Assembly: GCF_014863585.1 (NCBI RefSeq)
Contig: NZ_CP062253.1
Location: 5,269,001-5,333,000 of the forward strand
Source: Pseudomonas gozinkensis
GTDB taxonomy: Bacteria > Pseudomonadota > Gammaproteobacteria > Pseudomonadales > Pseudomonadaceae
Direction: 5' to 3'
Length of the DNA: 64,000 nucleotides
Numbering within the stretch: position 1 is the first letter of the stretch; each line of letters opens with the position of its first letter. Below, one piece after another: positions 9,931 to 18,797 of this stretch. Below the pieces are notes generated by a model that did no database searches, had not been told where the DNA came from, and saw only the letters and a list, made by a program, of their open reading frames with translations. A program made the translations under genes and the position numbers.

Positions 9931-11145
9931 TCAGACTTCCGAGTCCCAGATAATGGTGATATGGCCGGTAAGCGTGTCGTTGACGCCGGGTTTCAGGAGG
10001 TCGTCGATGTACATCCGGGGAATCTCGAACCGCAGGTTGCCGGGCTTGCGATCCACATAGTGAGTAGGCTGGAACGGGCCGATCCAGAGATTGGTGCCCA
10101 ACGTGCCACTCCAGCCATCGACGCCACCGGGCCCGACAATGCCCGGCGGCACTGTGAGTCTTGTTTCGACCCGGGTGCTTCGGCCGGTCGGACTGCCCAT
10201 GCGGCACTCGCTACCGCCCAGTGAGTCGCACTGCATCGTCACCTTGAAGCGTGAGGAGGCCGACAGGTAATACGGCTGGTCGCGGTAGAACCGGGTCGGT
10301 TTGCGACCATTGTCGAGCCAGTTCTGCCAGCCACCGGCGGGCTCCAGGGTCACCTTGTTGCCACCCGGTGGCAGGTCGACTTTCAGGGTGTGTTGCACGT
10401 CCAGGACGAAGTCGAGGCTCACACTGCCATCGTCCGGGCTCATCAACGGCCCGAGGTCGAAATCGCCGCCCGATCCGAGGCTGTACGCCAGCGAACCGGT
10501 ATACAGCCCGGACGACATGCCCAATGGATTGGGCGTTCGCAACTCGTAGGTAAAGTCCAGCGTGTTGAACGTGATCGCCGGGATGGCATACGCGGCATTC
10601 TTGGCGCAGGGCGCTTCGACCGGCGTCTTCCAGAAAAAACGGTAGGTCCGGGGTGTATAGGCACCCACACCGCTGTACTGGCAAGGAGACGGTGCATACA
10701 CCCAACTGCTGGTGGTCCAGAGTTTCTGATGGCCTTCGAGCGTGTCCGTCACCCCCACCAGATTGGCGGCCGTATCACTGAGTGTGAAATCCGATCCGAT
10801 TCCGATGATCCGTACCTCAACGGTTTCCGTTTCCTGCGTGTCTCTGTTGGTGACCGTCAGGCGACGCCAGTTCGAAGGGGCCTTGGGCGCGATGGCATCC
10901 CCTGCCCGCAGGGCCCGGTTCGAGTTGAAACGAACGGGAATCTGGATGCTGAACATTTTGTGATCGGCGCACTGATCCGGATAAGTCGCGCAGTACCCGC
11001 TGTCGGGCGTCTGATTGACGAACTCGTTCTTGTTCGGGTGCGCGGGATCAGGCTGGAACAACGCGCGTATTTCCTGGCTGGCCGCCTGCGCCGAAGAAAC
11101 GCCAAGGCTCATGGACAACCCCAGCCACCACGTAGACCTTTTCAT
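9931..11145 (-). CDS. CS1-type fimbrial tip adhesin/initiator (CblD/CfaE-like), first copy
   Basis: This 404-residue protein has a signal peptide (…LGVSSAQAASQ). It belongs to the CblD/CfaE/CooD group of tip proteins that initiate and cap class 5 fimbriae and mediate binding. Its stop is 4 bp from the end of the usher gene's reading direction, so translation is tightly coupled to the usher. It is the same length as the copy at 7349-8563 and shares long conserved blocks, including DVQHTLKVDLPPGGNKV and the C-terminal IIWDSE. It contains four or more cysteines in the N-terminal lectin-like half. Receptor specificity cannot be read from sequence. Confidence 0.77.
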   Translation of the reverse strand: MKRSTWWLGLSMSLGVSSAQAASQEIRALFQPDPAHPNKNEFVNQTPDSGYCATYPDQCADHKMFSIQIPVRFNSNRALRAGDAIAPKAPSNWRRLTVTNRDTQETETVEVRIIGIGSDFTLSDTAANLVGVTDTLEGHQKLWTTSSWVYAPSPCQYSGVGAYTPRTYRFFWKTPVEAPCAKNAAYAIPAITFNTLDFTYELRTPNPLGMSSGLYTGSLAYSLGSGGDFDLGPLMSPDDGSVSLDFVLDVQHTLKVDLPPGGNKVTLEPAGGWQNWLDNGRKPTRFYRDQPYYLSASSRFKVTMQCDSLGGSECRMGSPTGRSTRVETRLTVPPGIVGPGGVDGWSGTLGTNLWIGPFQPTHYVDRKPGNLRFEIPRMYIDDLLKPGVNDTLTGHITIIWDSEV

Positions 11146-11149
11146 CGGC

Positions 11150-13672
11150 TCAACCCGCCTTCTGATCGGTTACGTTGACGTCGGCCAACGTATCGGGAGT
11201 GCAGCGCAGATCACCGATCATCAACACGTTGTTCTCACTGCGGTGCCGATCGGCATCGAGGCGGAACTGACACAACAGCTGTTGTCCCTGACGCACCTCC
11301 AGTGTTGGCGAACCGGCGTTCATCTCCATCGAGAAGAAACCATCGACCTCCGTCACCCCGCGACTGGCGTGGTTGATCACGTGGTGACCCTTGAGCGGTC
11401 GGCCCTGAGCGTCGACCAGCCGTCCGAGCACGGTCATGGTTTTCATCACGCGCACCTTGCGGTACTCCACGCCGCCCTTGTTCATGTGATAACGGGTGCG
11501 TGCCGGCTCGATGGTGGCGGCCGGAACGGTATTGCCCTCGAAATCGAAGCTCACCGAGCTGTTCTGATAGGCCGTGATCGGAATGAAGTTGCGGCCCGGT
11601 CGCAACGGCGCACTCCCGCCGCTGTAATCGTCGGCGCGCAGGGCGATGTCATCGATGTCGGACTCGACGTCGACAATCATTCCGGCGCCGCGCATCTCGT
11701 TCTGACTGGTCAGCACCATGCGCTCGCCCCCCATCACCAGCGTGCTGTCCAGGTTCAGGCCACCGGTGAAGTTGCCGTTGTAGGACGAACGCTGGACGAA
11801 GCCGTCGCCATTGAGCGAATCGGTGCGAAAGCTCGCCAGGCTGGACATCCCGACGCCATAGGTGTCGGCCAGCGCGGTCACCGAGACGTTTTGCAGCACA
11901 TGATCCTGCAGATTCATGCGCCAGCCGAGGGAGGCATTGTTGTCGCGTCCGCCTTCGCGCGCCGTGCGTGAACCGATGCTGCCGGTGATCTGCTGACCCG
12001 GACCGCCGAGCGCCAGATTGACGCTCAGATCAACCCCGCGATTACGCGCATCGCCGCTGCTGAAACTGCCAGGCCGGTCGAACAGGGAAAGCCGCCAGTT
12101 GGCATCGCTGCCGAACAACACGGTGCGCTGGTTCCAGCCCAGATCCACACCGATACCTTCGGTGTTGCCTTCACTGTGGGAGACACGGGCATTGATCGAG
12201 CTTTTACTGCTGAGCCGGTGATTGAGCGCCAGCGACGAATTGCTGGTTTGTCCGACGAACACATTGCGCTGTCGAACCCGGGTGCCATCGGGCAGCGTGT
12301 CGTAGATGTCCGTGGTGTCCAGCCAACTGCGGTTATGACTGATCACCAGACTGCCGGAGCCGTAGTTGTAAAGCCCTTGCAGATCCAGGCCGGTGCCGTG
12401 GTCTTCGGTCTGATAAACGTTGGCGTACAGACTGACGCTGTTGGCCAGCGTCCAGTCGATGGAGCTGCCGTATTGCAGTTTTTCGCGGATCTGCCGCGCC
12501 GAGAGGCCCAGAATCACCCGTGGGTGCCACAGGTAATTGATTGATGCGCCCGCCGTGGGATCGCCGCTGGCCTGGCGGTCCCAGTTGCTGAACAGCTTGG
12601 CTTCCTGCCCCGCGAACAGGTTGTAGCGCCAGCGCTCGTCGAGGTTGCGCCAGTTGTTCGGCTTGTACACCAGTTCCTGGGTAGTCGACGTGGTCTGGCC
12701 ATCCTCGATCAGGCGCACCTCGACTTCATAGATACCGCCGGGCAATGGCCGGGTATCGAGGGTTTGCAGTCCCGCCGGCACCGATTGTGTATTGATCAAC
12801 AGTCCGTCGCGGTAAACCTCCACCGATGCCTGGCGGTTGGCCGTGACATAGATCGGATAGACGCTGGGCTTGGGCGAGTTGATCGCCAGACTGTCGGAAC
12901 TGCCATACATCACCCCCACGGTGGTATCCGGGCTGGTTCCGAAGGTGCGGGGCTGACGGGTCAGGCCCTCGGACGCCGGCGTGAAGTAGCCCAGGCGCAC
13001 GAAGCTGCCCTGCAACTCCCGTTGCGTGTGCAGTTCATGCACGGCGTGGTACAGCTGATCATCCGGCCCGCCAAGACGGGCCAGTTGCATGTTGAATGTC
13101 TGGCTCCAGTTCCCCAGGCTGCCGTTGGCCTCCAGGCCGAAACGCCCGCCCAGGTCCTGTTCCTGGCCACCATTGAGATTGAGCTGGTTACGGACGATGA
13201 GACCGCTGCTGCCGCCTTCGGGCTGGTCATGAAAGCGCTTGGACTCGGTGTCGCGCTCGGCGTTTTCGGTGACGATCGAGACCAGCGAGCTTTCCAGGTT
13301 GTAGTGCACCGCCAGCATCTGTTCGGGGCATTGCCCGGTACAGGCGCCGAGGGCAACACCGGGTTTGAGATAGCTTGCCCAGACGTCGCGTTCGGCGGCA
13401 CTGAAGCGACTGTCATGGGTGTCGGTGAATTCCAGCAGTGTGAGCCGGTCGTCACGGGACAAGACCACCATGGCCTCGCCCAGCGGTTGCTGGTCGAGCT
13501 CCACCCGCACCGCCAATGGAACATCAAAAAAGTGCTCTTCAAAATCCGTCGGCAAACCTTTGGCCTGAGCCAACAGGCTTCGCGGTGTCGTACCGGAAGC
13601 CGCAGGTGCCGCCACGGCGGCGGCACAAAACAGCAACGCAAGCGCAGCCGCGATGGGCGTCATCGGGAACAT
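11150..13672 (-). CDS. Outer-membrane usher of CS1-type fimbriae
   Basis: The 840-residue protein has a signal peptide (…AAALALLFCAAAVAAPA). Its length and beta-strand-rich pattern match CS1/TcfC-type ushers, which form the outer-membrane pore and assemble pilins delivered by the chaperone. The N-terminal part contains VPLAVRVELDQQPLGEA, typical of these ushers. The middle is an alternating aromatic beta-barrel with embedded VEVYRDGLLINTQSVPAG plug-like sequence. The C-terminus is a small beta domain (VLGRLVDAQGRPLKGHHV). It follows the major pilin after an 81-bp gap containing a strong hairpin and directly precedes the first adhesin. Confidence 0.8.
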   Translation of the reverse strand: MFPMTPIAAALALLFCAAAVAAPAASGTTPRSLLAQAKGLPTDFEEHFFDVPLAVRVELDQQPLGEAMVVLSRDDRLTLLEFTDTHDSRFSAAERDVWASYLKPGVALGACTGQCPEQMLAVHYNLESSLVSIVTENAERDTESKRFHDQPEGGSSGLIVRNQLNLNGGQEQDLGGRFGLEANGSLGNWSQTFNMQLARLGGPDDQLYHAVHELHTQRELQGSFVRLGYFTPASEGLTRQPRTFGTSPDTTVGVMYGSSDSLAINSPKPSVYPIYVTANRQASVEVYRDGLLINTQSVPAGLQTLDTRPLPGGIYEVEVRLIEDGQTTSTTQELVYKPNNWRNLDERWRYNLFAGQEAKLFSNWDRQASGDPTAGASINYLWHPRVILGLSARQIREKLQYGSSIDWTLANSVSLYANVYQTEDHGTGLDLQGLYNYGSGSLVISHNRSWLDTTDIYDTLPDGTRVRQRNVFVGQTSNSSLALNHRLSSKSSINARVSHSEGNTEGIGVDLGWNQRTVLFGSDANWRLSLFDRPGSFSSGDARNRGVDLSVNLALGGPGQQITGSIGSRTAREGGRDNNASLGWRMNLQDHVLQNVSVTALADTYGVGMSSLASFRTDSLNGDGFVQRSSYNGNFTGGLNLDSTLVMGGERMVLTSQNEMRGAGMIVDVESDIDDIALRADDYSGGSAPLRPGRNFIPITAYQNSSVSFDFEGNTVPAATIEPARTRYHMNKGGVEYRKVRVMKTMTVLGRLVDAQGRPLKGHHVINHASRGVTEVDGFFSMEMNAGSPTLEVRQGQQLLCQFRLDADRHRSENNVLMIGDLRCTPDTLADVNVTDQKAG

Positions 13673-13706
13673 GAACAGTTACTCTGATTACAAACATACA
13701 AGAAGT

Positions 13707-13734
13707 CCGACTGACAGAAAGTTCTGTCAGTCGG
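13707..13734 (-). terminator. Intercistronic hairpin between major pilin and usher
   Basis: A perfect 13-bp inverted repeat (CCGACTGACAGAA / TTCTGTCAGTCGG) with a 2-base loop lies just downstream of the major pilin. It lacks a following T-run on the minus strand. It is best read as a partial terminator or 3' stabiliser that keeps pilin mRNA above the downstream genes. Confidence 0.6.
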
Positions 13735-13753
13735 CTTTCGTTACTTTCAGAAG

Positions 13754-14254
13754 TCAGAGCTTGATACTGGCCACCGGAGTAACAGCATCAAACATCATGG
13801 TCACCGCACCGGTATAGTCGCCCGGCGTAAAGTTGGTACCTTTGGCTGTAATGCTGATCGGTGCGCGATAGTTCACATCGGACTCGGCTTCACCCACTAC
13901 CATTTGCGGAGTTTGGGTGAGTACCACATTATTGAATTTGACTTCCAGATCGATAATGCTCGAACCGCCGATCAGTTTCGGTACGCCTTCCAGAGAACCG
14001 TGCACCGAACCATTGTTGTTGCGCACATCGAAGAAGCCGTTGACCGGTTTCATGGTGCCGGTGATCGGGCTGAAGCTCATGTCCTGGTCCTTGCTGACCA
14101 GGTCAGGGTCGACCGGCACTACGTAGAAACCGTTGGTCGGCACATGGGCCACCAGGCTGATGGAGTGACGCGCTTCGCCGGCGGCAAACGCCATGGAAGA
14201 ACCCAGTGCCAGTACAGCCAGTGGAGCAGCCATTGCGATTTTCTTGAACATCAT
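13754..14254 (-). CDS. CS1-type fimbrial major pilin subunit
   Basis: This 166-residue protein has a signal peptide (MMFKKIAMAAPLAVLALGSSMAFA). The mature N-terminus AAGEARHSISLVAHVPT and the block GFYVVPVDPD match the CS1/CblA/CfaB pilin family. A C-terminal PGDYTGAVTMMFDAV strand is also typical. These pilins polymerise by donor-strand exchange into long flexible fibres used in adhesion and biofilm formation. It is the first gene of the operon, and the hairpin behind it supports high relative expression. A second ATG lies one codon in (14251), so the exact start is uncertain by one residue. Confidence 0.8.
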   Translation of the reverse strand: MMFKKIAMAAPLAVLALGSSMAFAAGEARHSISLVAHVPTNGFYVVPVDPDLVSKDQDMSFSPITGTMKPVNGFFDVRNNNGSVHGSLEGVPKLIGGSSIIDLEVKFNNVVLTQTPQMVVGEAESDVNYRAPISITAKGTNFTPGDYTGAVTMMFDAVTPVASIKL

Positions 14255-14755
14255 TCATACCCTGTCTTTTTAAAGGATGGAGAATTGAAAGTTCAAAACA
14301 ACACTTGCCCGGACGGTTCGTGCCGGTTTGAACTTTCAACGCCGGGGCATGATCGACGGTTATCAATGGAAAGTAAGCAGGCAACTTCCCACGGACGTGT
14401 AGTTAAACGTGCTCACGACCAGAAAGAAAAAACGCCAAATTTCAATTATCCACAACAATACCTGTAAGTTAGACCCTACATACACTTTCAGATAAAAAAC
14501 CATACAGCGCTTACAACTAACAAACCCGGCAACAATGGCACTTTTTAGAGTATATGCTCAATCACTCCTAGAGTTACGACTTTAACTTTACAGTCATTAC
14601 TGCAAAAGAGACGTACGCGCTACGGGGCGCTGCGAAACAGGCCCTCAAGCCTTTCGACCACTCGTCAGGGCACAGGCGCGCTCAGGAAAAAAACGCTTGC
14701 CGGGTCTTAAAGATATATCTTAAGTTGTATCTAAACACGACGAGAGAAGACTGAA
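14255..14755. other. Divergent intergenic region between fimbrial operon and PadR gene
   Basis: About 500 bp that is clearly more A+T-rich than its surroundings. It must hold the leftward fimbrial promoter and the rightward PadR-gene promoter. No convincing ORF, RNA gene or strong -35/-10 pair was recognised apart from the palindrome at 14710. Low G+C upstream of surface-structure genes often means H-NS-like (MvaT) silencing; that is inference. Confidence 0.5.
14710..14721. promoter_or_regulatory. Probable autoregulatory operator of the PadR repressor
   Basis: AAGATATATCTT is a perfect 12-bp palindrome 34 bp before the PadR-gene start. It is followed by a partial repeat (TTGTATCT). PadR-type regulators, including YqjI, commonly bind such A+T-rich palindromes in their own promoters. 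Confidence 0.5.
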
Positions 14756-15331
14756 ATGAGAGACCATCATTCCCCCCACCGCGATCACGGTGACAGCCGT
14801 GACGGCTTCGAAAAGCGCCACGGTCGCGAACGCGGCGGTCGCGGCCCGCGCGTATTCGCCCCCGGCGATCTGAAACTGTTGCTGCTGGCGCTGATCGCCG
14901 AACAGCCCTGCCACGGCTACGACCTGATTCGTCAGATCGAAACCATGTTCGACGGCGCCTATAGCCCGAGCCCGGGCGTGATCTACCCGACCCTGACGTT
15001 CCTCGAAGAAAGCGAAATGATCAGCGGCGATGCCGAGGGCGGCAAAAAGCGCTACGCGGTGACCGATGCCGGCCGTCAATCCCTCAGCGAACAGGCGGTA
15101 GCGCTGGACGGCGTACGCACGCGTATCGACGTCAGCAAGCGCTCACTGCGCGGCCATGACCGGCCGCCGGAAATTCATGAAGCGGTGCACAACCTGCGTC
15201 ATGCCCTGCAGATGCACCACGGGCGCTGGAACCCGGAAGAAATCCTGCGGGTGCGCGACCTGCTCAATGACACCGCCAAAGCCATCGTCGACGGCCCCGC
15301 CGTTCAATCTGCCCCGGAGAAAGCCGAATGA
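14756..15331 (+). CDS. PadR-family transcriptional repressor, YqjI-like
   Basis: This 191-residue protein has a histidine- and arginine-rich N-terminus (six His in the first ~22 residues), followed by a PadR winged helix at about residues 36-110 (GDLKLLLLALIAEQPCHGYDLIRQIE … YPSPGVIYPTL-like signature). The C-terminal helices would form the dimer interface. E. coli YqjI has the same His-rich extension. It binds nickel/iron and represses itself and yqjH. Here the stop overlaps the start of a YqjH-like reductase (ATGA), which reproduces that pairing. Metal control of siderophore-iron reduction is therefore likely. The palindrome at 14710 is the candidate operator. Confidence 0.8.
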   Translation: MRDHHSPHRDHGDSRDGFEKRHGRERGGRGPRVFAPGDLKLLLLALIAEQPCHGYDLIRQIETMFDGAYSPSPGVIYPTLTFLEESEMISGDAEGGKKRYAVTDAGRQSLSEQAVALDGVRTRIDVSKRSLRGHDRPPEIHEAVHNLRHALQMHHGRWNPEEILRVRDLLNDTAKAIVDGPAVQSAPEKAE

Positions 15332-16113
15332 CTGAAGTACAGACCCAAGGCATCCACCGCGTGATGCACGAAATCAAACGTCGCCGCCTGGAAGTACTGC
15401 GGGTAGTCGACCTGACCCCGCGCATGCGCCGCATCACCCTTGGCGGGCCGGAACTGGCAGGATTCATCAGCCTCGGCACCGACGACCACGTCAAACTGCT
15501 GTTCCCGCAGAACGCCGAACAGGCCGCCGCGCTGGAAACCCTGGTGCTCGGCGCCGGCAAGAGCGACGTGCCGATGCCCGAAATGCGCGACTACACCCCG
15601 CGCCGTTACGACCTCGACAAGCTTGAACTGGACATCGATTTTGTCCTGCACGGCGACGGCCCTGCCTCGACCTGGGCCGAACAGGCCAAGCCCGGGCAGT
15701 TCCTGCACATCGGTGGCCCGCGCGGTTCGATGATCGTGCCGGACATCTTCGACAGCTACCTGCTGATCGGCGACGAAACCGCCCTGCCCGCCATCGCCCG
15801 CCGCCTCGAAGGCCTGGCGGCCAATCGCAAGGCGCTGGTGGTGATCGAAGTGGAAAACGGCAAGGAGCAGCAAGCCCTGGAAAGTGCGGCGCAGGTCAAC
15901 GTGATCTGGGTTTTGCGCGAAGGCGGCAAAGACAATTTGCTGGCCACCATCAAACAATTGCAGGTGCCCAAGGGCAATCTGTATGCGTGGGTGGCGACGG
16001 AAACGAAAGTCTCGCGGCAGATCCGCCGGGTACTGCTCGATGAGCACGGGCTCGACGAGCAGTTCGTCAAAGCCGTCGGTTACTGGCGTGCCGAGGGCAC
16101 AGAGGAAGAGTGA
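15328..16113 (+). CDS. Siderophore-interacting ferric reductase, YqjH/ViuB-like
   Basis: This 261-residue cytosolic flavoprotein of the SIP family has an FAD-binding domain (RRLEVLRVVDLTPRMRRITLGG; RDYTPRRYD is the FAD-binding RxYTxR motif). The C-terminal NAD(P)H domain is YLLIGDETALPAIARRLE. It would reduce ferric iron in internalised siderophores so that the metal is released. The start overlaps the PadR gene by 4 bp, so the two are co-translated and presumably derepressed together under metal stress. Length and both domain signatures fit the family fully. Confidence 0.85.
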   Translation: MTEVQTQGIHRVMHEIKRRRLEVLRVVDLTPRMRRITLGGPELAGFISLGTDDHVKLLFPQNAEQAAALETLVLGAGKSDVPMPEMRDYTPRRYDLDKLELDIDFVLHGDGPASTWAEQAKPGQFLHIGGPRGSMIVPDIFDSYLLIGDETALPAIARRLEGLAANRKALVVIEVENGKEQQALESAAQVNVIWVLREGGKDNLLATIKQLQVPKGNLYAWVATETKVSRQIRRVLLDEHGLDEQFVKAVGYWRAEGTEEE

Positions 16114-16127
16114 AACGAGTGGCGGCG

Positions 16128-16766
16128 CTAAGTGCGCCGCCCTTGCCAGCGATCAATCCCGATCACCAGCAACGCAATCAGCACGAACCCAACCAGAATC
16201 CCCCCGGCATTGACGAACACCTGTGGATAACCCAGCAGTGCCACGTCAATGAACGGATACGCGTAAGCCCCCAGCAGATGCCCGCGCAACAGCGCATAGG
16301 CGAAGTACACCAGCGGATAGATCAACCACAACGGCAGATGCTTCAGACGCAATGAGCCCTTCGGCACGCAAAGCCACCAATAAGCCAGAAACAGCAGCGG
16401 CATCACGTCGTGAAGTAATTCGTCAGCGATAAACTGCCAGCCCTGCGGATGCCACAGATGTCGCAGAAGAATGCTGTAGGCCAGGCCTACCACGGCAATG
16501 CTGACGGCAATTCCACTGCTGACCCACGGTTGCAGAAACCAGCGCCGTGCAGCGGATTCGCGATAGGTCACCGCGCAGGTCAGCACCACCGCCACCAATG
16601 TGTTGGTGATCACGGTGAAATAACTGAAGAAACTCACCAGCCCGCCCAGCAAACTGGCGCCGACGCTCAGACGTGCGAAGAAAATCAGGTACAGCTGAAT
16701 CCCCAGCCCGGCCCAGCCCAACACCGCGGCCGAAGTGATCAGACGTCGCCGCGATACGGCGTTCAT
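16128..16766 (-). CDS. Pr6Pr-family integral membrane protein
   Basis: This 212-residue protein has about six hydrophobic segments separated by short loops. It begins with an arginine-rich cytoplasmic end (RRRLITSAAVLGWAGLGIQLYLI). The pattern, and the SLLGGLVSFFSYFTVITNTLVAVVL segment, match the Pr6Pr (FAR-17a/AIG1-like) membrane family, whose function in bacteria is unknown. It lies one base from the VF530-type gene and probably shares its transcript. Confidence 0.65.
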   Translation of the reverse strand: MNAVSRRRLITSAAVLGWAGLGIQLYLIFFARLSVGASLLGGLVSFFSYFTVITNTLVAVVLTCAVTYRESAARRWFLQPWVSSGIAVSIAVVGLAYSILLRHLWHPQGWQFIADELLHDVMPLLFLAYWWLCVPKGSLRLKHLPLWLIYPLVYFAYALLRGHLLGAYAYPFIDVALLGYPQVFVNAGGILVGFVLIALLVIGIDRWQGRRT

Positions 16767-16767
16767 C

Positions 16768-16998
16768 TCAGAGCGGACGCTTGGTGCGCATCAGCTTCAC
16801 GTACAGACGCTCGACCTTTTCCCGTGCCCATGGCGTCTTGCGCAAAAAGGTCAGGCTCGACTTGATGGTCGGATCGCTCTTGAAGCAACGGATGTCGATG
16901 CGCTCGGCCAGGCCCGACCATTCGTAGTGGGTCACCAGTGCATTGAGGATCTGTTCGAGGGTCACGCCGTGCAGCGGATCGGGGTTGTGGTCGTTCAT
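16768..16998 (-). CDS. VF530-family (DUF2132) small DNA-binding-like protein
   Basis: This 76-residue protein has the family signature [25 protein letters not shown] and [29 protein letters not shown]530 has a helical fold with a putative DNA-binding role; no physiological function is established. Complete in length. Immediately upstream of the Pr6Pr gene on the same strand. Confidence 0.8.
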   Translation of the reverse strand: MNDHNPDPLHGVTLEQILNALVTHYEWSGLAERIDIRCFKSDPTIKSSLTFLRKTPWAREKVERLYVKLMRTKRPL

Positions 16999-17299
16999 GC
17001 CGGGCCTTTGGGCGAAGTGAAAATGCAGAAGCCGCGCACCTTAGCCGAGGGCATGGGCGGGTGGAAGGCCTTGGGTTAAATGTAGGCCAACCGGAGAAGA
17101 TCGCAGGTCTGCGCCAATGCCCGCAATGCGCTGTATTGCCGCACTGTTACCGAATCCGAAAGGGTTCATGTCTGCAAAAGCACTTTGTGTTTTTGTAACA
17201 GGACATTATCCTGCCGCCCTTCTGCTGAATCGCTTCACTGCCTGCGTCAAATCGTAGCGGCCAGCTTATCCCCCAAAAAGATCAAGAAAGACCCTATTC
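16999..17299. other. Intergenic region upstream of oprB
   Basis: About 300 bp separating the divergent VF530 gene and oprB. A short inverted repeat CAGGA-N5-TCCTG lies near 17200 within an A+T-richer patch that could hold the oprB promoter. No gene or confident binding site was identified. Confidence 0.4.
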
Positions 17300-18661
17300 A
17301 TGCCCGATTTTCCGTTCTCCCGAGACAGCGCTATCTCAACCCTGCGCCTGATCGGCGGCTGCACCGCCCTTGGCCTCGCCACCTGCACCCAGGCCGCTCC
17401 GGCCTTCGACAGTGAATCACCGTGGATGCTCGGTGACTGGAACGGCACCCGCAGCGAACTCGCGGCAAAAGGTATCGACTTCAAGCTCGACTACACCGGC
17501 GAAATGGGCAGCAACCTGCACGGCGGCTACGACCACGACCGCACCGCGCGCTACAGCGACCAATGGGGCCTCGGCACCCATCTGGACCTGCAAAAACTGC
17601 TGGGCTGGAACGACGCTGAATTCCAGCTGACCGTGACCAAGCGCAGCGGCAACAACATCAGCAACGACCGCATCAACGACCCGCGCGTCGGTGGTTTCAC
17701 CTCGGCCCAGGAAGTCTGGGGCCGTGGCCAGACCACCCGCCTCACGCAGATGTGGTACCAGCAGAAATTCTTCGACCAGAAGCTCGACATCAAGGTCGGC
17801 CGCTTTGGCGAAGGCGAAGACTTCAACACCTTCCCGTGCGACTTCCAGAACCTGGCGTTCTGCGGCTCGCAGGTCGGCAACTGGGTCGGCGGCATCTGGT
17901 ACAACTGGCCGGTCAGCCAATGGGCGCTGCGCGTCAAATATCACCTGACGCCGGAGCTGTACGCGCAGGTCGGCGCCTATGAGCAGAACCCGTCGAACCT
18001 CGATCGCGGCAACGGCTTCAAGCTCAGCGGCAGCGGCACCCAGGGCGCGATCCTGCCGATCGAGCTGGTGTGGAAGCCCAAGCTCAACGGCCTGCCGGGT
18101 GAATACCGCGCCGGTTACTACTACAGCAACGCCAAGGCCACCGATGCGTATAAAGACAGCAACGGCCAGCCGGCTGCCTTGAGCGGCGAAGCCTATCGCA
18201 GCGCTTCGAGCAAACACGGCGTGTGGCTCGGCGTGCAGCAGCAGATCACCAGCGTCGCCAGCGACAACTCCCGTGGTCTGAGCGTGTTCGCCAACGGCAC
18301 GATGCACGACAAGAAGACCAACGCCATCGACAACTACGTCCAGGCCGGCGTGGTCTACAAAGGCCTGTTCGACGCCCGCGCCAAGGACGACATCGGTGCA
18401 GCCATCGCCCGCGTCCACGTCAACCCGGCCTACCGCAAGAACGCCGAGGCGACCAACCAGGCCCGCGCCGTCTACGACTATGACGATCCGTCCTTCCTGC
18501 CACCGCAGGACACCGAATACAGCGCCGAACTCTATTACGGCGTGCACGTCACCAACTGGCTGACCGTGCGCCCGAACCTGCAATACATCCGCCATCCGGG
18601 CGGTGTGGACAAGGTCGATGACGCGCTGATTGGCGGGATCAAGATCCAGTCGTCGTTCTGA
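17300..18661 (+). CDS. oprB: Carbohydrate-selective porin OprB
   Basis: This 453-residue outer-membrane protein has a signal peptide ending near TQAAPA and a beta-barrel-like sequence ending in F (IKIQSSF). Family features are the early SPWMLGDWNGTRSELAAKGI, the central FNTFPCDFQNLAFCGSQVGNW with its cysteine pair, and VHVTNWLTVRPNLQYIRHPGG near the end. OprB lets glucose and similar sugars into the periplasm. The adjacent gcd then oxidises glucose there, so the pair forms the entry of the direct oxidative pathway. The ABC transporter genes that accompany the other Pseudomonas oprB copy are absent here. Confidence 0.9.
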   Translation: MPDFPFSRDSAISTLRLIGGCTALGLATCTQAAPAFDSESPWMLGDWNGTRSELAAKGIDFKLDYTGEMGSNLHGGYDHDRTARYSDQWGLGTHLDLQKLLGWNDAEFQLTVTKRSGNNISNDRINDPRVGGFTSAQEVWGRGQTTRLTQMWYQQKFFDQKLDIKVGRFGEGEDFNTFPCDFQNLAFCGSQVGNWVGGIWYNWPVSQWALRVKYHLTPELYAQVGAYEQNPSNLDRGNGFKLSGSGTQGAILPIELVWKPKLNGLPGEYRAGYYYSNAKATDAYKDSNGQPAALSGEAYRSASSKHGVWLGVQQQITSVASDNSRGLSVFANGTMHDKKTNAIDNYVQAGVVYKGLFDARAKDDIGAAIARVHVNPAYRKNAEATNQARAVYDYDDPSFLPPQDTEYSAELYYGVHVTNWLTVRPNLQYIRHPGGVDKVDDALIGGIKIQSSF

Positions 18662-18667
18662 CCCAAT

Positions 18668-18686
18668 GCAGGCCGCTCAGGCCTGC
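18668..18686 (+). terminator. Weak hairpin after oprB
   Basis: GCAGGCC-N5-GGCCTGC forms a 7-bp stem seven bases after the oprB stop. There is no T-run, so read-through into gcd is possible. Confidence 0.35.
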
Positions 18687-18797
18687 AGATGAAATTCGAT
18701 AGCAAGACAAGTTTTTATCTGAACCATGCCCGCGCCTGATCGTCATCTACAGTGACTACAGCGCGGGACTACTTGAAACGTCACGGAGAACCACACT

